Positions 46,433 to 58,532 are shown, numbered from the stretch's first letter. The stretch is DNA of 64,000 nt from Symbiopectobacterium purcellii_A (GCF_052050035.1 NZ_CP189882.1:2976001-3040000), one strand, 5' to 3'. The notes: generated by a model from the letters alone, not told the origin. Made by a program: numbers and translations.

Positions 46433-47186
46433 ACGGGCGTCATAAGCACCGTCTGCTGACACTTCCCTGATTTTTCGGTGGGTTTGGTTAATCAGGCCCG
46501 GCAGTGCCTGCGCATCTGTCGTTCCGCTGAGCGATAAGTCGGCACAGATAATCTCATGCGTCGCACTGTCTGCTGCCAGATGAAGCTTGCGCCACACTCT
46601 TCGTCTGTCAGCCCCATGCTGCCTGACTTTCCATTCACCTTCGCCAAAGACCTTCAGACCGGTACTGTCGATGACCAGATGCGAGATTTCACCACGCGTT
46701 GGCGTTTTTATGTTGATACTGACGGTTTTTGCCCGCCGACTGACCAGAAAGTAGTCCGGGCAGCGCAGTGGCAGGCTCATCAGTGTAAAAACCGAGTCGA
46801 CAAAGCCCTGTAATGCCCGGAGCGACAGGTTAAACACGCGCTTTATCATCAAAACCGTGGTAACAGCCATATCGGTGTAGTAAAGCGGCCGACCACGACC
46901 TTCAGGCGAAGCACTGTCAGTCCATGCAGCGATGGCCGACTCATCAAGCCAGACCGTCAGGGAGCCGCGTTGTCTGAGTGCTTTGTTGTAGGTGGGCCAG
47001 TTGGTGATTTTAAACTTTTGCTTTGCCATGGGGAGCTGCTATCGGGAGCGATGATAGTGCTTTGATCCGGCGATCCCCTGAAAGTTCGATTTATTCCACA
47101 AAGCCTAACGGTGGGTTAACACCAAATGAATCAGAACGGCTGTTCCATCAACAGGCAGGTAGGGTGGCCAAATTTAGTTGACCACT

Positions 47187-47302
47187 ACATTCGCTACCGC
47201 TTTTTTTAACTCAATATCGAAAGCATTTCCTTGCGAAGCAATCAGGCGTGATGCTGATGATGTCAACGCGGTACGCGTAGCCAATGTTTCAGTGATGGAC
47301 AT
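47187..47302 (-). pseudogene. Unrecognised gene, N-terminal 39 codons
   Basis: From ATG 47302, preceded by CAGGAA, the frame gives MSITETLATRTALTSSASRL and IASQGNAFDIELKKAVANVV, then runs into the IS3-type end. The composition (Ser/Thr/Ala-rich, then an amphipathic stretch) is coding-like. I do not recognise the family. Confidence 0.4.
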
Positions 47303-47345
47303 TCGTATATTCCTGAGTAAAGAGCAACTGTCTTGAACGATAAAA

Positions 47346-48636
<1,291 letters not shown>

Positions 48637-48850
48637 ACGATAATGCTACTTTTTCAGCGATTCCATTCGGAGGGTAACCGCGCTAATTATGGCTAAATTA
48701 CCGGATAGGCACGAAGTATTGGTGACGTAAGGTTAACGGTGAGATGGTTAAGCTGAAGATAATGAGTAGAACGTATAGTTAGGATGCAAATTGCCTCCTC
48801 TCTGTTATGATGGCACGAGAGGAGTCATCTATTGGGGGGATCAGTGTTCA
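48637..48850. other. Non-coding stretch downstream of the 31-residue gene
   Basis: About 210 bp with no gene that I can support. A weak inverted repeat, cctcctctc...gagaggag (48791-48826), could be a terminator for the minus-strand small gene. Confidence 0.4.
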
Positions 48851-48946
48851 TCAGTCATCCCATTTAGGGCTAAAGAAAGCGATAATAAAACCTACCGCTA
48901 CGATAACAGCGAGTACGCTGATAAATACATTTTCGTTTGCCAACAT
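48851..48946 (-). CDS. 31-residue single-membrane-span protein
   Basis: MLANENVFISVLAVIVAVGF then IIAFFSPKWDD. A strong AAGGAG lies seven bases before the ATG. Residues 8-25 form one hydrophobic helix with a charged C-terminal tail, a layout common in enterobacterial small inner-membrane proteins. It is not recognised as a named one. It is isolated among IS elements and intact. The good ribosome-binding site and clean helix argue for a real gene. Confidence 0.65.
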   Translation of the reverse strand: MLANENVFISVLAVIVAVGFIIAFFSPKWDD

Positions 48947-49147
48947 AATAAAACTCCTTGGGTTAAGTAATTCGATAGATAATCCTCTGCGGTAAAAACA
49001 GCCTGGCTAAATGTCAATGATAATTCTAAGGCATACACCCTAAACGGGCTTTAAATAATCGCTACTTTTGGCCGTGTTGTTGGAAAAAGGGCGAAATTGA
49101 ACATAGTGGCCCCATTCCCACTCGAAACGCAACAAAACGGTAGAGGC

Positions 49148-50216
49148 TTATGCCACCAGTAAGTGCGTTAAAAATACCTCATTGGGGGAACGATAGCACA
49201 GCGATTTTCTGCCCCTTGTATTGAGTATGTGTTCGAGTTCGGCAATCTTACGATGACTGACCTGACTGAAGTCTGTTCCCTTTGGGTAAAAACGTCGTAT
49301 CAGCCCGTTGGTGTGCTCATTCAAGCCCCTCTCCCAGGAATGATAAGGATGGGCAAAGTAGACCTGCGCCCCTGTGATTTGAGTAATTTGCTCGTGCAGA
49401 GCGAATTCAGGGCCGTTATCAGCTGTTAGGGTCTTAAACTTGCAAAAGGTATTAGCTTCAATGTCCCTGAAAGCAGCAACCACAGTCTCCGCACGCTTAT
49501 TAGGCAGTTTGCGAATGATGACGGTTTTCAATGCGTTATCTACGATGGTTAACAAGAATGACTTCTGGTCTTTGCCAAAAATAGTGTCAATTTCGAAGTG
49601 GCCAGGCTCCTGTTTAAGCTCGGCTTGAGCTGGGCGATACTCAATACCAACACGGTTGGGAATAGGGCCTGATTTGAGGTTTTCGGCATTGTACCTGTAA
49701 CGTTTTCCCCGATGAGGAAGTTGCTGATATAGCTCCCCGCCAGCCTGTCTCTCCTGCAGGATATAGCGATATAGCGTATTCTTGCTGACAGATATAGCCA
49801 AGCGACATTATTTTGATAACAGCCAGCTATGCTTCTTTGCAGCATATCAGGGCATAGGATGTAATCATTTTTAAGTCGGTTGGCTATATACCGAATTCCA
49901 GGTGCAAACGGCCACTGATAATTTCAGGTGAAGAGTGAGTGTAAAGCGCCTGCCTGATGAAGTTCTGAATGTGTGGCTCCAACTGGTAAAAAGCATTGTT
50001 TAGCAGAGGCTTATGACGGCGTTCCCGGGCCAGAGTGTCCGCCCTTCTACAGCAGTAGACACCATTGAAAGTAGGGTCGGTATTGCGTCTGAGTTCCCTG
50101 CTGATGGTCGAGCGAGGCAGAGCAAGCTCTCTGGCGATGTTAGCTTGGTTGACACCTTCACCACGCCGCTTTTCGATGTAGAACCGTTCTTTCTGAGTCA
50201 GATGTTTTCCCTGCAT
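49148..50216 (-). pseudogene. IS30-family transposase, interrupted by MITE-96
   Basis: The start at 50216 (MQGKHLTQKERFYIEKRRGE) is followed by the helix-turn-helix and the N-terminal 110 codons to the MITE-96 at 49888. The frame resumes at 49792 (ISVSKNTLYRYILQERQAGG) and includes the DDE core (FEIDTIFGK, LTADNGPEF, ERGLNEHTNG) to FLTHLLVA. Only the MITE breaks it. Confidence 0.9.
49793..49888. repeat. MITE-96 copy in IS30 copy 2
   Basis: 96 bp, IS630-type ends, TA target, with 'gcagcatatc' in place of 'gccgcatatc'. Confidence 0.92.
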
Positions 50217-50507
50217 GCAACAGGCTCTCCAGTATGGCCAGAACGGTGATTTTATCCGACTCTGGCAAGTGGGTCACTTTGTTGCGTTTCGAGTGGGAAT
50301 GGGGCTACGGCCCATGGAAAACCGTTTATAACCGTTTCAATAGATTGTCAAAGTCTGGAGTTATTAACATTATTTTTAATAGGTTACTTTCATTTCTTGA
50401 TGCTCATGGACTTGTTGACTGGTCAGCCACTGCGCTGGATGGCAGCAATATCCGTGCGCTCAAATGTGCGGCTGGCGCTCAAAAAAACATCCCGATATTA
50501 CCAACGA

Positions 50508-50603
50508 TATAGCCAACCGACTTAAAAATGATTACATCCTATGCCCTGATATGCGGCAAAGAAGCATAGCTGGCTGTTATCAAAATAATGTCGCTTGGCT
50601 ATA
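50508..50603. repeat. MITE-96 copy in IS427-type element
   Basis: 96 bp, IS630-type ends, TA target within the codons after the A7 slippage tract. Confidence 0.92.
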
Positions 50604-51936
50604 ACAGCCTGGGTCGCTCACGAGGTGGTTATGGCACCAAAATCCACATGGCGACTGAAGGAAGCGGCATCCCGCTAAATATCGTACTGAGTGCTGGGCA
50701 GGCTCACGAAAGCCTGTTCGCGTTACGACTCCTGGACGGCATTGGCGTGCAACGGCAGAACGGTAGCATGAAGCGTCGTGGTCATGCGGTACTGGCTGAC
50801 AAAGCCTACTCTGGCAATGCACTCCGTAACAAGTTGAAAAGAAGAGGGATAAAAACGGTTATTCCCCGAAAATCAAATGAAAAACTGGCTTCAGAGAGTC
50901 TGTAAAGAATTTCGTGTAAATGGCTCCATCGCTTAACCGGAAATCCGATCTCCATACATCAACATGAATTGGCTCATAGCCGGTTTCCAGTCTCTGATTG
51001 GTAGGGTCCATTTAGCCGAGATATTATGCAAGGCTAGATAGAATAATTTTAGCACCGAGTCATCCGTTGGAAATATTCGTCGCGTTTTCGTTATCTTGCG
51101 CAATGACGCATTTAACGACTCTATCGCGTTGGTGGTGTAGATAACCTTGCGGATCTCCGGCGGAAAATCAAAAATGACGATGAGACGTTCCCAATTATTT
51201 CTCCACGATGGGCTGATCGTCGGGAACTGCTCATCCCATTTGGCCGCGAAGGCATCCAGGGCCTCTTCAGCGCCCTCTGGCGTTGAGGAACTATAGATAG
51301 TGCGGAGGTCAGCAGCAACGGCTTTACGCTCTTTCCAGCCGACGTAGCGCAGCGAGTTCCGCACCTGATGCACGATGCAGAGCTGTACCCGCGTATGCGG
51401 GTAAACAGCTTCAATGGCATCAGGAAAGCCCTTCAGGCCATCGCAGCAGGCGATGAAGATGTCCTGTAGCCCACGATTTTTCAGTTCTGTCATTACAGAT
51501 AACCAGAACTTGGCCCCCTCGGTTTTGGCTATCCATAGCCCCAGCAGCTCTTTTTCTCCCTGGCCGTTGATGCCTAGAGCCAAGTAAACAGACTTGTTGG
51601 TCACGGCTCCGCCGTCCTGGCTTTTGACCACAATACAGTCAAGGTAAACAATGGGATAAAACGCATCCAGCGGCCGTTGCTGCCAGCGCTTAACGTCATC
51701 CATCACGGCATTGGTCACTTGAGAAATGAAGCCAGCGGAAACATCGACCCCGTAGACTTCTTTAAAGTGAGCCTGAATATCACGGGTTGATAGCCCTCTG
51801 GAATAGAGAGAAATAATGCGGTCATCGAAGCCGTTAAGCTGCTTTTCGTGCTTACCGATCAGTAAACTAGTTGCTGAATAGAGACTTGCATTTTTTGTCA
51901 GGCTATTGAGAATAAAAAGAGGTTTAACTTAGAGAA

Positions 51937-52125
51937 GGCTTTGTTGAATAATTTAAGATACTGATTTATATAAGCATTATAAAATCTCAACGACTAATTT
52001 TTCCTCTCGGAATGCTTTTTATTGTGCTAACTATTTGATTTGTCGTTCTAACAAAATACATTCTCTGTAAATGCATTCTAACTAAAGAAGATGTAAATCA
52101 AACGGTTAAATTATTCAACAAAGCC
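51937..52125. repeat. MITE-189 copy in ISL2-type leader
   Basis: 189 bp with a perfect 9-bp duplication cttagagaa at 51928-51936 and 52126-52134. It lies just upstream of the transposase start. Confidence 0.92.
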
Positions 52126-52641
52126 CTTAGAGAATAAAGGTTTGAAATGATCAACAAAGAGCGGTTGTTACGAGATAATCGTTTATGTAAAGCAATCATT
52201 GGATTATCAGTCGAAGAATTGAAAAATTTAGCCGCTGAATTTTCAGCTTGTTATTTGATTTATCGGAAAAAGAATCGAAAAGATCAGGAGCGGCAGATGG
52301 GTGCAGGGCAGAAAGGGAGAGTGTAAAAAGATCTGTGTAAATGGCATTTTGAGGAAAACCTTCAGAGGACAAAAAATGCCTATCAGCAAAGAACTTATTG
52401 ACCAACTGCTTCAGGATTGCCACTCCCCTCAGGAGCTTCTGGGTGAATCAGGCCTACTCAAGGAGCTGACTAAAAGACTGGCGGAACGGGTTCTTCAAGC
52501 TGAGATGGAGATACACCTTGGGTATGCTAAGCATGACCCGGCTGGTAATAATTCAGGCAACTCCCGCAATGGCAAGACATCCAAGAGCGTACGTAGCCAA
52601 AATGGGGCGCTCGAGCTCGATATTCCGCGCGACCGCAACAG

Positions 52642-52737
52642 TATAGCCAACCGACTTAAAAATGATTACATCCTATGCCCTGATATGCGGCAAAGAAGCA
52701 TAGCTGGCTGTTATCAAAATAATGTCGCTTGGCTATA
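52642..52737. repeat. MITE-96 copy in IS256 copy 6
   Basis: 96 bp, IS630-type ends, TA target in the codons RNST. Confidence 0.92.
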
Positions 52738-53609
52738 CCTTCGAGCCGACACTGATCGGTAAGCACGAAAAGCAGCTTAACGGCTTCGATGACCGCATTA
52801 TCTCTCTCTATTCCAGAGGGCTATCAACCCGTGATATTCAGGCTCACTTTAAAGAAGTCTACGGGGTCGATGTTTCCGCTGGCTTCATTTCTCAAGTGAC
52901 CAATGCCGTGATGGATGACGTTAAGCGCTGGCAGCAACGGCCGCTGGATGCGTTTTATCCCATTGTTTACCTTGACTGTATTGTGGTCAAAAGCCAGGAC
53001 GGCGGAGCCGTGACCAACAAGTCTGTTTACTTGGCTCTAGGCATCAACGGCCAGGGCGAAAAAGAGCTGCTGGGGCTATGGATAGCCAAAACCGAGGGGG
53101 CCAAGTTCTGGTTATCTGTAATGACAGAACTGAAAAATCGTGGGCTACAGGGCATCTTTATCGCCTGCTGCGATGGCCTGAAGGGCTTTCCTGATGCCAT
53201 TGAAGCTGTTTACCCGCATACGCGGGTACAGCTCTGCATCGTGCATCAGGTGCGGAACTCGCTGCGCTACGTCGGCTGGAAAGAGCGTAAAGCCGTTGCT
53301 GCTGACCTCCGCACTATCTATAGTTCCGCAACGCTAGAGGGCGCTGAAGAGGCCCTGGATGCCTTCGCGGCCAAATGGGATGAACAGTTCCCGACGATCA
53401 GCCCATCGTGGAGAAATAATTGGGAACGTCTCATCGTCATTTTTGATTTTCCGCCGGAGATCCGCAAGGTTATCTACACCACCAACGCGATAGAGTCGTT
53501 AAATGCTTCATTGCGCAAGATAACGAAAACGCGACGAATATTTCCAACGGATGACTCGGTGCTAAAATTATTCTATCTAGCCTTGCATAATATCTCGGCT
53601 AAATGGACC

Positions 53610-53798
53610 GGCTTTGTTGAATAATTTAACCGTTTGATTTACATCTTCTTTAGTTAGAATGCATTTACAGAGAATGTATTTTGTTAGAACGACAAATCAA
53701 ATAGTTAGCACAATAAAAAGCATTCCGAGAGGAAAAATTAGTCGTTGAAATTTTATAATGCTTATATAAATCAGTATCTTAAATTATTCAACAAAGCC
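53610..53798. repeat. MITE-189 copy in IS256 copy 6
   Basis: 189 bp with a perfect 9-bp duplication aaatggacc at 53601-53609 and 53799-53807. Confidence 0.92.
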
Positions 53799-54474
53799 AA
53801 ATGGACCCTACCAATCAGAGACTGGAAACCGGCTATGGGCCAATTCATGTTGATGTATGGAGATCGGATTTCCGGTTAAGCGATGGAGCCATTTACACGA
53901 AATTCTTTACAGACTCCAGAAAGGATTTATCCCAACCCCATTAGATAAACTGCTTTTTATTTTATTGTATTTAAAATGTTATCCGACCTATGATTTGCAA
54001 GGACTTCTTTTTGGTTTAGATAGAACACGGGTATGTCGCTGGGTAAAAATATTATTGCCGGTTTTAGAGATGACCTTGGGGCGAGAATGTGTTTTGCCCG
54101 CTCGTCAAATTCGCTCTGCTGAGGAATTTTTTCGCGCCTTTCCTGGAGTTAAAGACGTCTTTATTGATGGGACAGAGCGACCTGTCCAAAAGCCTAAGAA
54201 TCTGCGTCGGCGAAAAAAAATGTATTCGGGAGGCTTTGTTGAATAAATCGAACTTTCAGGGGATCGCCGGATCAAAGCACTATCATCGCTCCCGATAGCA
54301 GCTCCCCATGGCAAAGCAAAAGTTTAAAATCACCAACTGGCCCACCTACAACAAAGCACTCAGACAACGCGGCTCCCTGACGGTCTGGCTTGATGAGTCG
54401 GCCATCGCTGCATGGACTGACAGTTCTTCGCCTGAAGGTCGTGGTCGGCCGCTTTACTACACCGATATGGCTGT

Positions 54475-54570
54475 TATAGCCAAGCGACATTATTTTGATA
54501 ACAGCCAGCTATGCTTCTTTGCCGCATATCAGGGCATAGGATGTAATCATTTTTAAGTCGGTTGGCTATA
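54475..54570. repeat. MITE-96 copy in IS903-type element
   Basis: 96 bp, IS630-type ends. The left flank is the IS903-type gene, but the right flank is a Tn3-family fragment. Confidence 0.9.
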
Positions 54571-54709
54571 CCTCAGAGGTGAAACCTACGGCCATCACCG
54601 GCGACATGCACAGCATCAACAAAGCCAACTTTGCGATCCTGCACTGGTTTGGCCTGCGCTTTGAACCTCATTTCACGGATCTGAACCGGCAGTTGCAGGA
54701 ACTGTACTG
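54571..54709 (+). pseudogene. Tn3-family transposase fragment
   Basis: About 46 codons read TSEVKPTAITGDMHSINKAN then FAILHWFGLRFEPHFTDLNR and QLQELYC. This is the conserved core around a catalytic region of Tn3-family TnpA. No other Tn3 sequence or terminal repeat is present. It is bounded exactly by a MITE-96 and an IS630. Confidence 0.78.
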
Positions 54710-55593
54710 TATAGCTAAACGACTTAATTTTGATTACATTATTTAAATGAGCTATTCAATTGATTTTAGACGTAAAGTGATATCTACACGGAAAAACGAA
54801 GGGTTGAGTATCCGAGAAACAGCGAAGCAATTTCGGATTGGCCCTGCCTCTGTATCGCGTTGGATTAATCAAATAGAGTCAAAAGCATCGACCACGCGTC
54901 AGCGAAAGATCGATAAATCCGAGTTGATAAAAGATGTTGAACAATATCCAGATGCTTACCAAAAAGAACGTGCAGAGCGTTTTGGCGTTTGTCAGAAGGC
55001 CATTTGGCAAGCGCTTAAAAAGCTGGGATTGACCTATAAAAAAAACTCTACGTCATCCGAAAGCCGACGAAAACGCCCGGCAGGGATTTCAACAAAAAAA
55101 ACAACAGTATGAAAAAGAAGGTAAACCTATTGTTTTTATTGATGAAAGTGGTTTTTCACACGATACCCCACGGACTCACGGCTATTCCCCAAAAGGTCAA
55201 CGGTGTTTTGGCCTGAAGAACTGGGGAGCTAGGGGAAGAACAAATGTTATCGGCGCTTTATTAGGCACAACGCTGTTTGCTATCGGATTATTTGATATCA
55301 ATATTAACAGCGATGTTTTCTATGCCTGGGTCACACAAGTCCTTATCCCAGTACTCCCTAAAAACAGTGTAATCATGATGGACAATGCCACTTTTCACAA
55401 AAAACATAATATTCAACAAGTCATCATCGATGCAGGGTATATGGTGGAGTATTTGCCTACATATTCGCCAGATCTTAACCCAATTGAGCATAAATGGGCA
55501 CAAGCAAAAAGCAAAAAAAGAGAGATGGGTTGCGATACAGAGAGTTTGTTCTCAGTCCATATGGTGTAATCAAAATTAAGTCGCTTGGCTATA
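54710..55593 (+). mobile_element. IS630-family element c, complete
   Basis: 884 bp with ends tatagctaaacgactt and aagtcgcttggctata and TA on both sides. The left flank is the Tn3 fragment; the right flank is the IS903-type gene. Confidence 0.95.
54747..55569 (+). CDS. IS630-family transposase (two frames joined at an A8 tract)
   Basis: OrfA is 54747-55112 (MSYSIDFRRKVISTRKNEGL; HTH SIRETAKQFRIGPASVSRWI). After the A8 tract near 55038 the +1 frame gives TLRHPKADENARQGFQQKKQ and the DDE domain: VFIDESGF, MMDNATFH and NPIEHKWAQAK, ending FSVHMV. The joined length is about 274 residues. Expression needs slippage or frameshifting at the A8. Confidence 0.88.
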
Positions 55594-55993
55594 AAGCGCG
55601 TGTTTAACCTGTCGCTCCGGGCATTACAGGGCTTTGTCGACTCGGTTTTTACACTGATGAGCCTGCCACTGCGCTGCCCGGACTACTCTCTGGTCAGTCG
55701 GCGGGCAAAAACCGTCAGTATCAGCATAAAAACGCCAACGCGTGGTGAAATCTCGCATCTGGTCATCGACAGTACCGGTCTGAAGGTCTTTGGCGAAGGT
55801 GAATGGAAAGTCAGGCAGCATGGGGCTGACAGACGAAGAGTGTGGCGCAAGCTTCATCTGGCAGCAGACAGTGCGACGCATGAGATTATCTGTGCCGACT
55901 TATCGCTCAGCGGAACGACAGATGCGCAGGCACTGCCGGGCCTGATTAACCAAACCCACCGAAAAATCAGGGAAGTGTCAGCAGACGGTGCTT

Positions 55994-56182
55994 GGCTTTG
56001 TTGAATAATTTAACATACTGATTTAAATGGGTATTATAAAATTTTAACGACTAAATTTTACTACCGTAATGCTTTTTATTGTGCTAACTATTTGATTTAT
56101 CGCTCTAACAAAATACATTTTCTGTACATGCATCCCACCTAAAGAAGTTGTAAATCAAAACGTTAAATTATTCAACAAAGCC
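55994..56182. repeat. MITE-189 copy, most diverged variant
   Basis: 189 bp with a perfect 9-bp duplication acggtgctt at 55985-55993 and 56183-56191. The interior differs at many positions (aacatactgatttaaatggg, ttaccgtaatgc, cacctaaagaagttg), so it represents a third sequence variant. Confidence 0.9.
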
Positions 56183-57331
56183 ACGGTGCTTATGACGCCC
56201 GTTACTGCCACGATGCGTTGCTAAGAAAGAAAATCAGGCCCCTTATCCCGCCGCGAAGCGGAGCCAAATACTGGCCGGACAAGTACCATGAACGTAACCA
56301 TGCGGTGGCGAATCAGCGTCTGAGCGGGAGTAATGATATGTGGAAAAAGAAAGTGGGTTATCACCGGCGTTCAGTGGCAGAAACAGCGATGTTCCGCATA
56401 AAAACTTTGCTGGGTGGCCATCTGAGCCTGCGTGACTATGAGGCTCAAGTAGGTGAAGCCATAGCGATGGTCAAAGCGCTGAACCGTATGACGTTGTTGG
56501 GTATGCCACACAGCGTCAGGATAGGATAACAGGTGTAGCAGAGGGAGTCATCCTGTCGGCTAATTCTGATTTATTCAACAAAGCCTATTCGGGAAAGAAA
56601 AGACAGACCACTCGAAAAGGGCTTATTATGACTGACGAAACAAGGCAAATTGGATTTATCCCCATGAGCAAAAATGGGCGCCGTCACGATAAACGCTTAC
56701 TCGATAAAGTCGATATAATTCGCCATATTCCTCCTGAGGTAACCATCTGGGCAGATACCGGTTTTCAATGTATAGATAAACAGCATCCTAATACACAAAT
56801 CCCAAAAAAAGGAACTCGAAAAAGACCTTTATCGCCTGAACAAAAACAAGAAAATAAAATAATCTCGGGCATCCGTATTACAGTTGAACACGCCATCGCG
56901 GGTATCAAACGCCTCGGTTGCATGACCCAAATTTTACGGAATCGTAGACCCTTTATTGATGATACCTTCTTACTCCTTAGCGCCGGTCTTTGGAATTTCC
57001 ATCTCAGAACAGCGTAAAATTTACTTCAATCACCGAAACACCCTTATTTCACTATTAAGCAACACGCTTAGTGTAGGCTCGAAGGTACTGTCGCGGTCGC
57101 GCGGAATATCGAGCTCGAGCGCCCCATTTTGGCTACGTACGCTCTTGGATGTCTTGCCATTGCGGGAGTTGCCTGAATTATTAACAGCCGGGTCATGCTT
57201 AGCATACCCAAGGTGTATCTCCATCTCAGCTTGAAGAACCCGTTCCGCCAGTCTTTTAGTCAGCTCCTTGATCCGGCCCAGAGATCGTGGACACGCTGTT
57301 AAGTGAGTAAAATTGCTGACAGAGGTGGAAA

Positions 57332-57628
57332 ATGACTCAATCGAACGGTCGTAAAATGAGCAACAATCGCTATCCGGACGAGTTTCGGGAGAATGCTCTG
57401 CTACTTGCTCAGCGGATTGGCGTAGCCAAAGCAGCCAGTGAGTTGAATCTTCACGAATCGCAGCTTTATGCCTGGCGTAAAAAACAGCAAATGGCGCTAT
57501 CCTGCTCCGAACGTGAACAGCAGCAATCTGTTGAAATTGTAAGGCTTAAACGTCAACTGGCTGATCAGGCTGAGGAGTTAGCCATCCTCCAAAAGGCCGC
57601 GACGTACTTCGCCAGACGCCTGAAGTGA
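57332..57628 (+). CDS. IS3-family transposase OrfA (type B)
   Basis: 98 residues (MTQSNGRKMSNNRYPDEFRE), with a possible second start at 57356. Helix-turn-helix VAKAASELNLHESQLYAWRK followed by a coiled coil (VEIVRLKRQLADQAEELAIL). The C-terminus overlaps the start region of OrfB. It is intact, but its partner is broken. Confidence 0.88.
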   Translation: MTQSNGRKMSNNRYPDEFRENALLLAQRIGVAKAASELNLHESQLYAWRKKQQMALSCSEREQQQSVEIVRLKRQLADQAEELAILQKAATYFARRLK

Positions 57629-57648
57629 GGTACGTCTTTATGCAACAA

Positions 57649-58532
57649 TATAGCTAAACGACTTAATTTTGATTACATTATTTAAATGAGCTATTCAATT
57701 GATTTTAGACGTAAAGTGATATCTACACGGAAAAACGAAGGGTTGAGTATCCGAGAAACAGCGAAGCAATTTCGGATTGGCCCTGCCTCTGTATCGCGTT
57801 GGATTAATCAAATAGAGTCAAAAGCATCGACCACGCGTCAGCGAAAGATCGATAAATCCGAGTTGATAAAAGATGTTGAACAATATCCAGATGCTTACCA
57901 AAAAGAACGTGCAGAGCGTTTTGGCGTTTGTCAGAAGGCCATTTGGCAAGCGCTTAAAAAGCTGGGATTGACCTATAAAAAAAACTCTACGTCATCCGAA
58001 AGCCGACGAAAACGCCCGGCAGGGATTTCAACAAAAAAAACAACAGTATGAAAAAGAAGGTAAACCTATTGTTTTTATTGATGAAAGTGGTTTTTCACAC
58101 GATGCCCCACGGACTCACGGCTATTCCCCAAAAGGTCAACGGTGTTTTGGCCTGAAGAACTGGGGAGCTAGGGGAAGAACAAATGTTATCGGCGCTTTAT
58201 TAGGCACAACGCTGTTTGCTATCGGATTATTTGATATCAATATTAACAGCGATGTTTTCTATGCCTGGGTCACACAAGTCCTTATCCCAGTACTCCCTAA
58301 AAACAGTGTAATCATGATGGACAATGCCACTTTTCACAAAAAACATAATATTCAACAAGTCATCATCGATGCAGGGTATATGGTGGAGTATTTGCCTACA
58401 TATTCGCCAGATCTTAACCCAATTGAGCATAAATGGGCACAAGCAAAAAGCAAAAAAAGAGAGATGGGTTGCGATACAGAGAGTTTGTTCTCAGTCCATA
58501 TGGTGTAATCAAAATTAAGTCGCTTGGCTATA
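57649..58532 (+). mobile_element. IS630-family element d, complete
   Basis: 884 bp, complete ends, TA on both sides, nearly identical to copies c and e. The flanks belong to one gene but with a missing segment between them. Confidence 0.95.
57686..58508 (+). CDS. IS630-family transposase (two frames joined at an A8 tract)
   Basis: Same organisation as the gene at 54747: OrfA 57686-58051, A8 tract near 57978, then the DDE frame to 58508. All catalytic segments are present. The sequence differs from copy c by only a few bases, for example encoding HDAPRTHG where copy c has HDTPRTHG. Confidence 0.88.

Larger units (their letters stand above)
45813..47029 (-). pseudogene. IS903-type transposase, interrupted by two MITEs
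   Basis: The start at 47029 (MAKQKFKITNWPTYNKALRQ) is followed by an open frame to the MITE-96 at 46432. It resumes at 46336 (YCHDALLRKKIRPLIPPRSG) to the MITE-189 at 46047, and ends at 45813 with GMPHSVRIG. Without the MITEs the frame would be complete, about 307 residues as in IS903. Confidence 0.9.
45758..47105 (-). mobile_element. IS903-type (IS5 family) element with MITE-189 and MITE-96 inside
   Basis: Complete ends and a perfect 9-bp duplication taacggtgg at 45749-45757 and 47106-47114. It contains a MITE-189 at 45859-46047 and a MITE-96 at 46337-46432. Confidence 0.94.
45684..47186 (+). pseudogene. IS3-family transposase OrfB, C-terminal fragment, split by an IS903-type copy
   Basis: Joining the sequence left of 45758 to that right of 47114 gives the plus-strand frame IIRYITHYYRDVRPHWYNGG then LTPNESERLFHQQAGRVAKF and a stop. 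This is the typical end of an IS3-family OrfB. The element end, agttgaccactac, follows at 47175. The rest of this third IS3 type is missing to the left, where the IS427-type element ends. Confidence 0.75.
49110..50304 (-). mobile_element. IS30-family element, copy 2, with MITE-96 inside
   Basis: The ends ccccattcccactcgaaacg (49110) and cgtttcgagtgggaatgggg (to 50304) are clear. The left flank is host sequence, while the right flank starts inside an IS427-type element whose first part is absent. It therefore sits at a rearrangement junction. It differs from copy 1 at many sites and is a separate lineage. Confidence 0.9.
52376..53879 (+). pseudogene. IS256-family transposase interrupted by two MITEs
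   Basis: Starts MPISKELIDQ at 52376 with AGAGGA upstream. It is cut by a MITE-96 after PRDRNS, resumes at 52738 (TFEPTLIGKHEKQLNGFDDR), is cut by a MITE-189 after SAKWT, and ends at 53879. All DDE segments survive. Confidence 0.92.
52317..53916 (+). mobile_element. IS256-family element, copy 6, with MITE-96 and MITE-189 inside
   Basis: The ends gagagtgtaaaaag and tttacagactc are flanked by a perfect 8-bp duplication cagaaagg at 52309-52316 and 53917-53924. The insertions within it are at 52642 and 53610. Confidence 0.93.
54308..56529 (+). pseudogene. IS903-type transposase in several pieces
   Basis: Starts at 54308 (MAKQKFKITNWPTYNKALRQ), is cut at 54475, resumes at 55594 (RVFNLSLRALQGFVDSVFTL), is cut by a MITE-189 at 55994 and ends at 56529 (GMPHSVRIG). 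The codons for TTVLMI between the first two pieces are lost. Confidence 0.9.
54232..56585 (+). mobile_element. IS903-type element with MITE-96, Tn3 fragment, IS630 and MITE-189 inside
   Basis: Complete IS903-type ends with a perfect 9-bp duplication tattcggga at 54223-54231 and 56586-56594. Compared with other copies, 13-15 bp between the MITE-96 and IS630 insertion points are replaced by foreign DNA. Confidence 0.93.
52147..57017 (+). pseudogene. ISL2-type transposase in three pieces
   Basis: Pieces at 52147-52316 (MINKERLLRDNRLCKAIIGL), 53917-54231 (KGFIPTPLDKLLFILLYLKC to KKMYSG) and 56586-57017 (KKRQTTRKGLIMTDETRQIG to FHLRTA). The pieces join in frame when insertions and duplications are removed, and the catalytic residues are all present. 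It confirms the full-length sequence also seen split in copy 1. Confidence 0.92.
51864..57069 (+). mobile_element. ISL2-type element copy 2, carrying MITE-189, IS256 and IS903-type insertions
   Basis: The ends are aaactagttgctgaatagag (51864) and ctattaagcaacacgctt (to 57069), with a 3-bp duplication AGT on each side. The transposase gene (start 52147, end 57017) is cut by an IS256 at 52317-53916 and an IS903-type element at 54232-56585. The MITE-189 is in its 5' leader. Confidence 0.92.

Noticed and set aside
54571..54709. Complete Tn3 transposon
   Set aside because: Only about 46 codons of the TnpA core are present; there are no terminal repeats, resolvase or res site.
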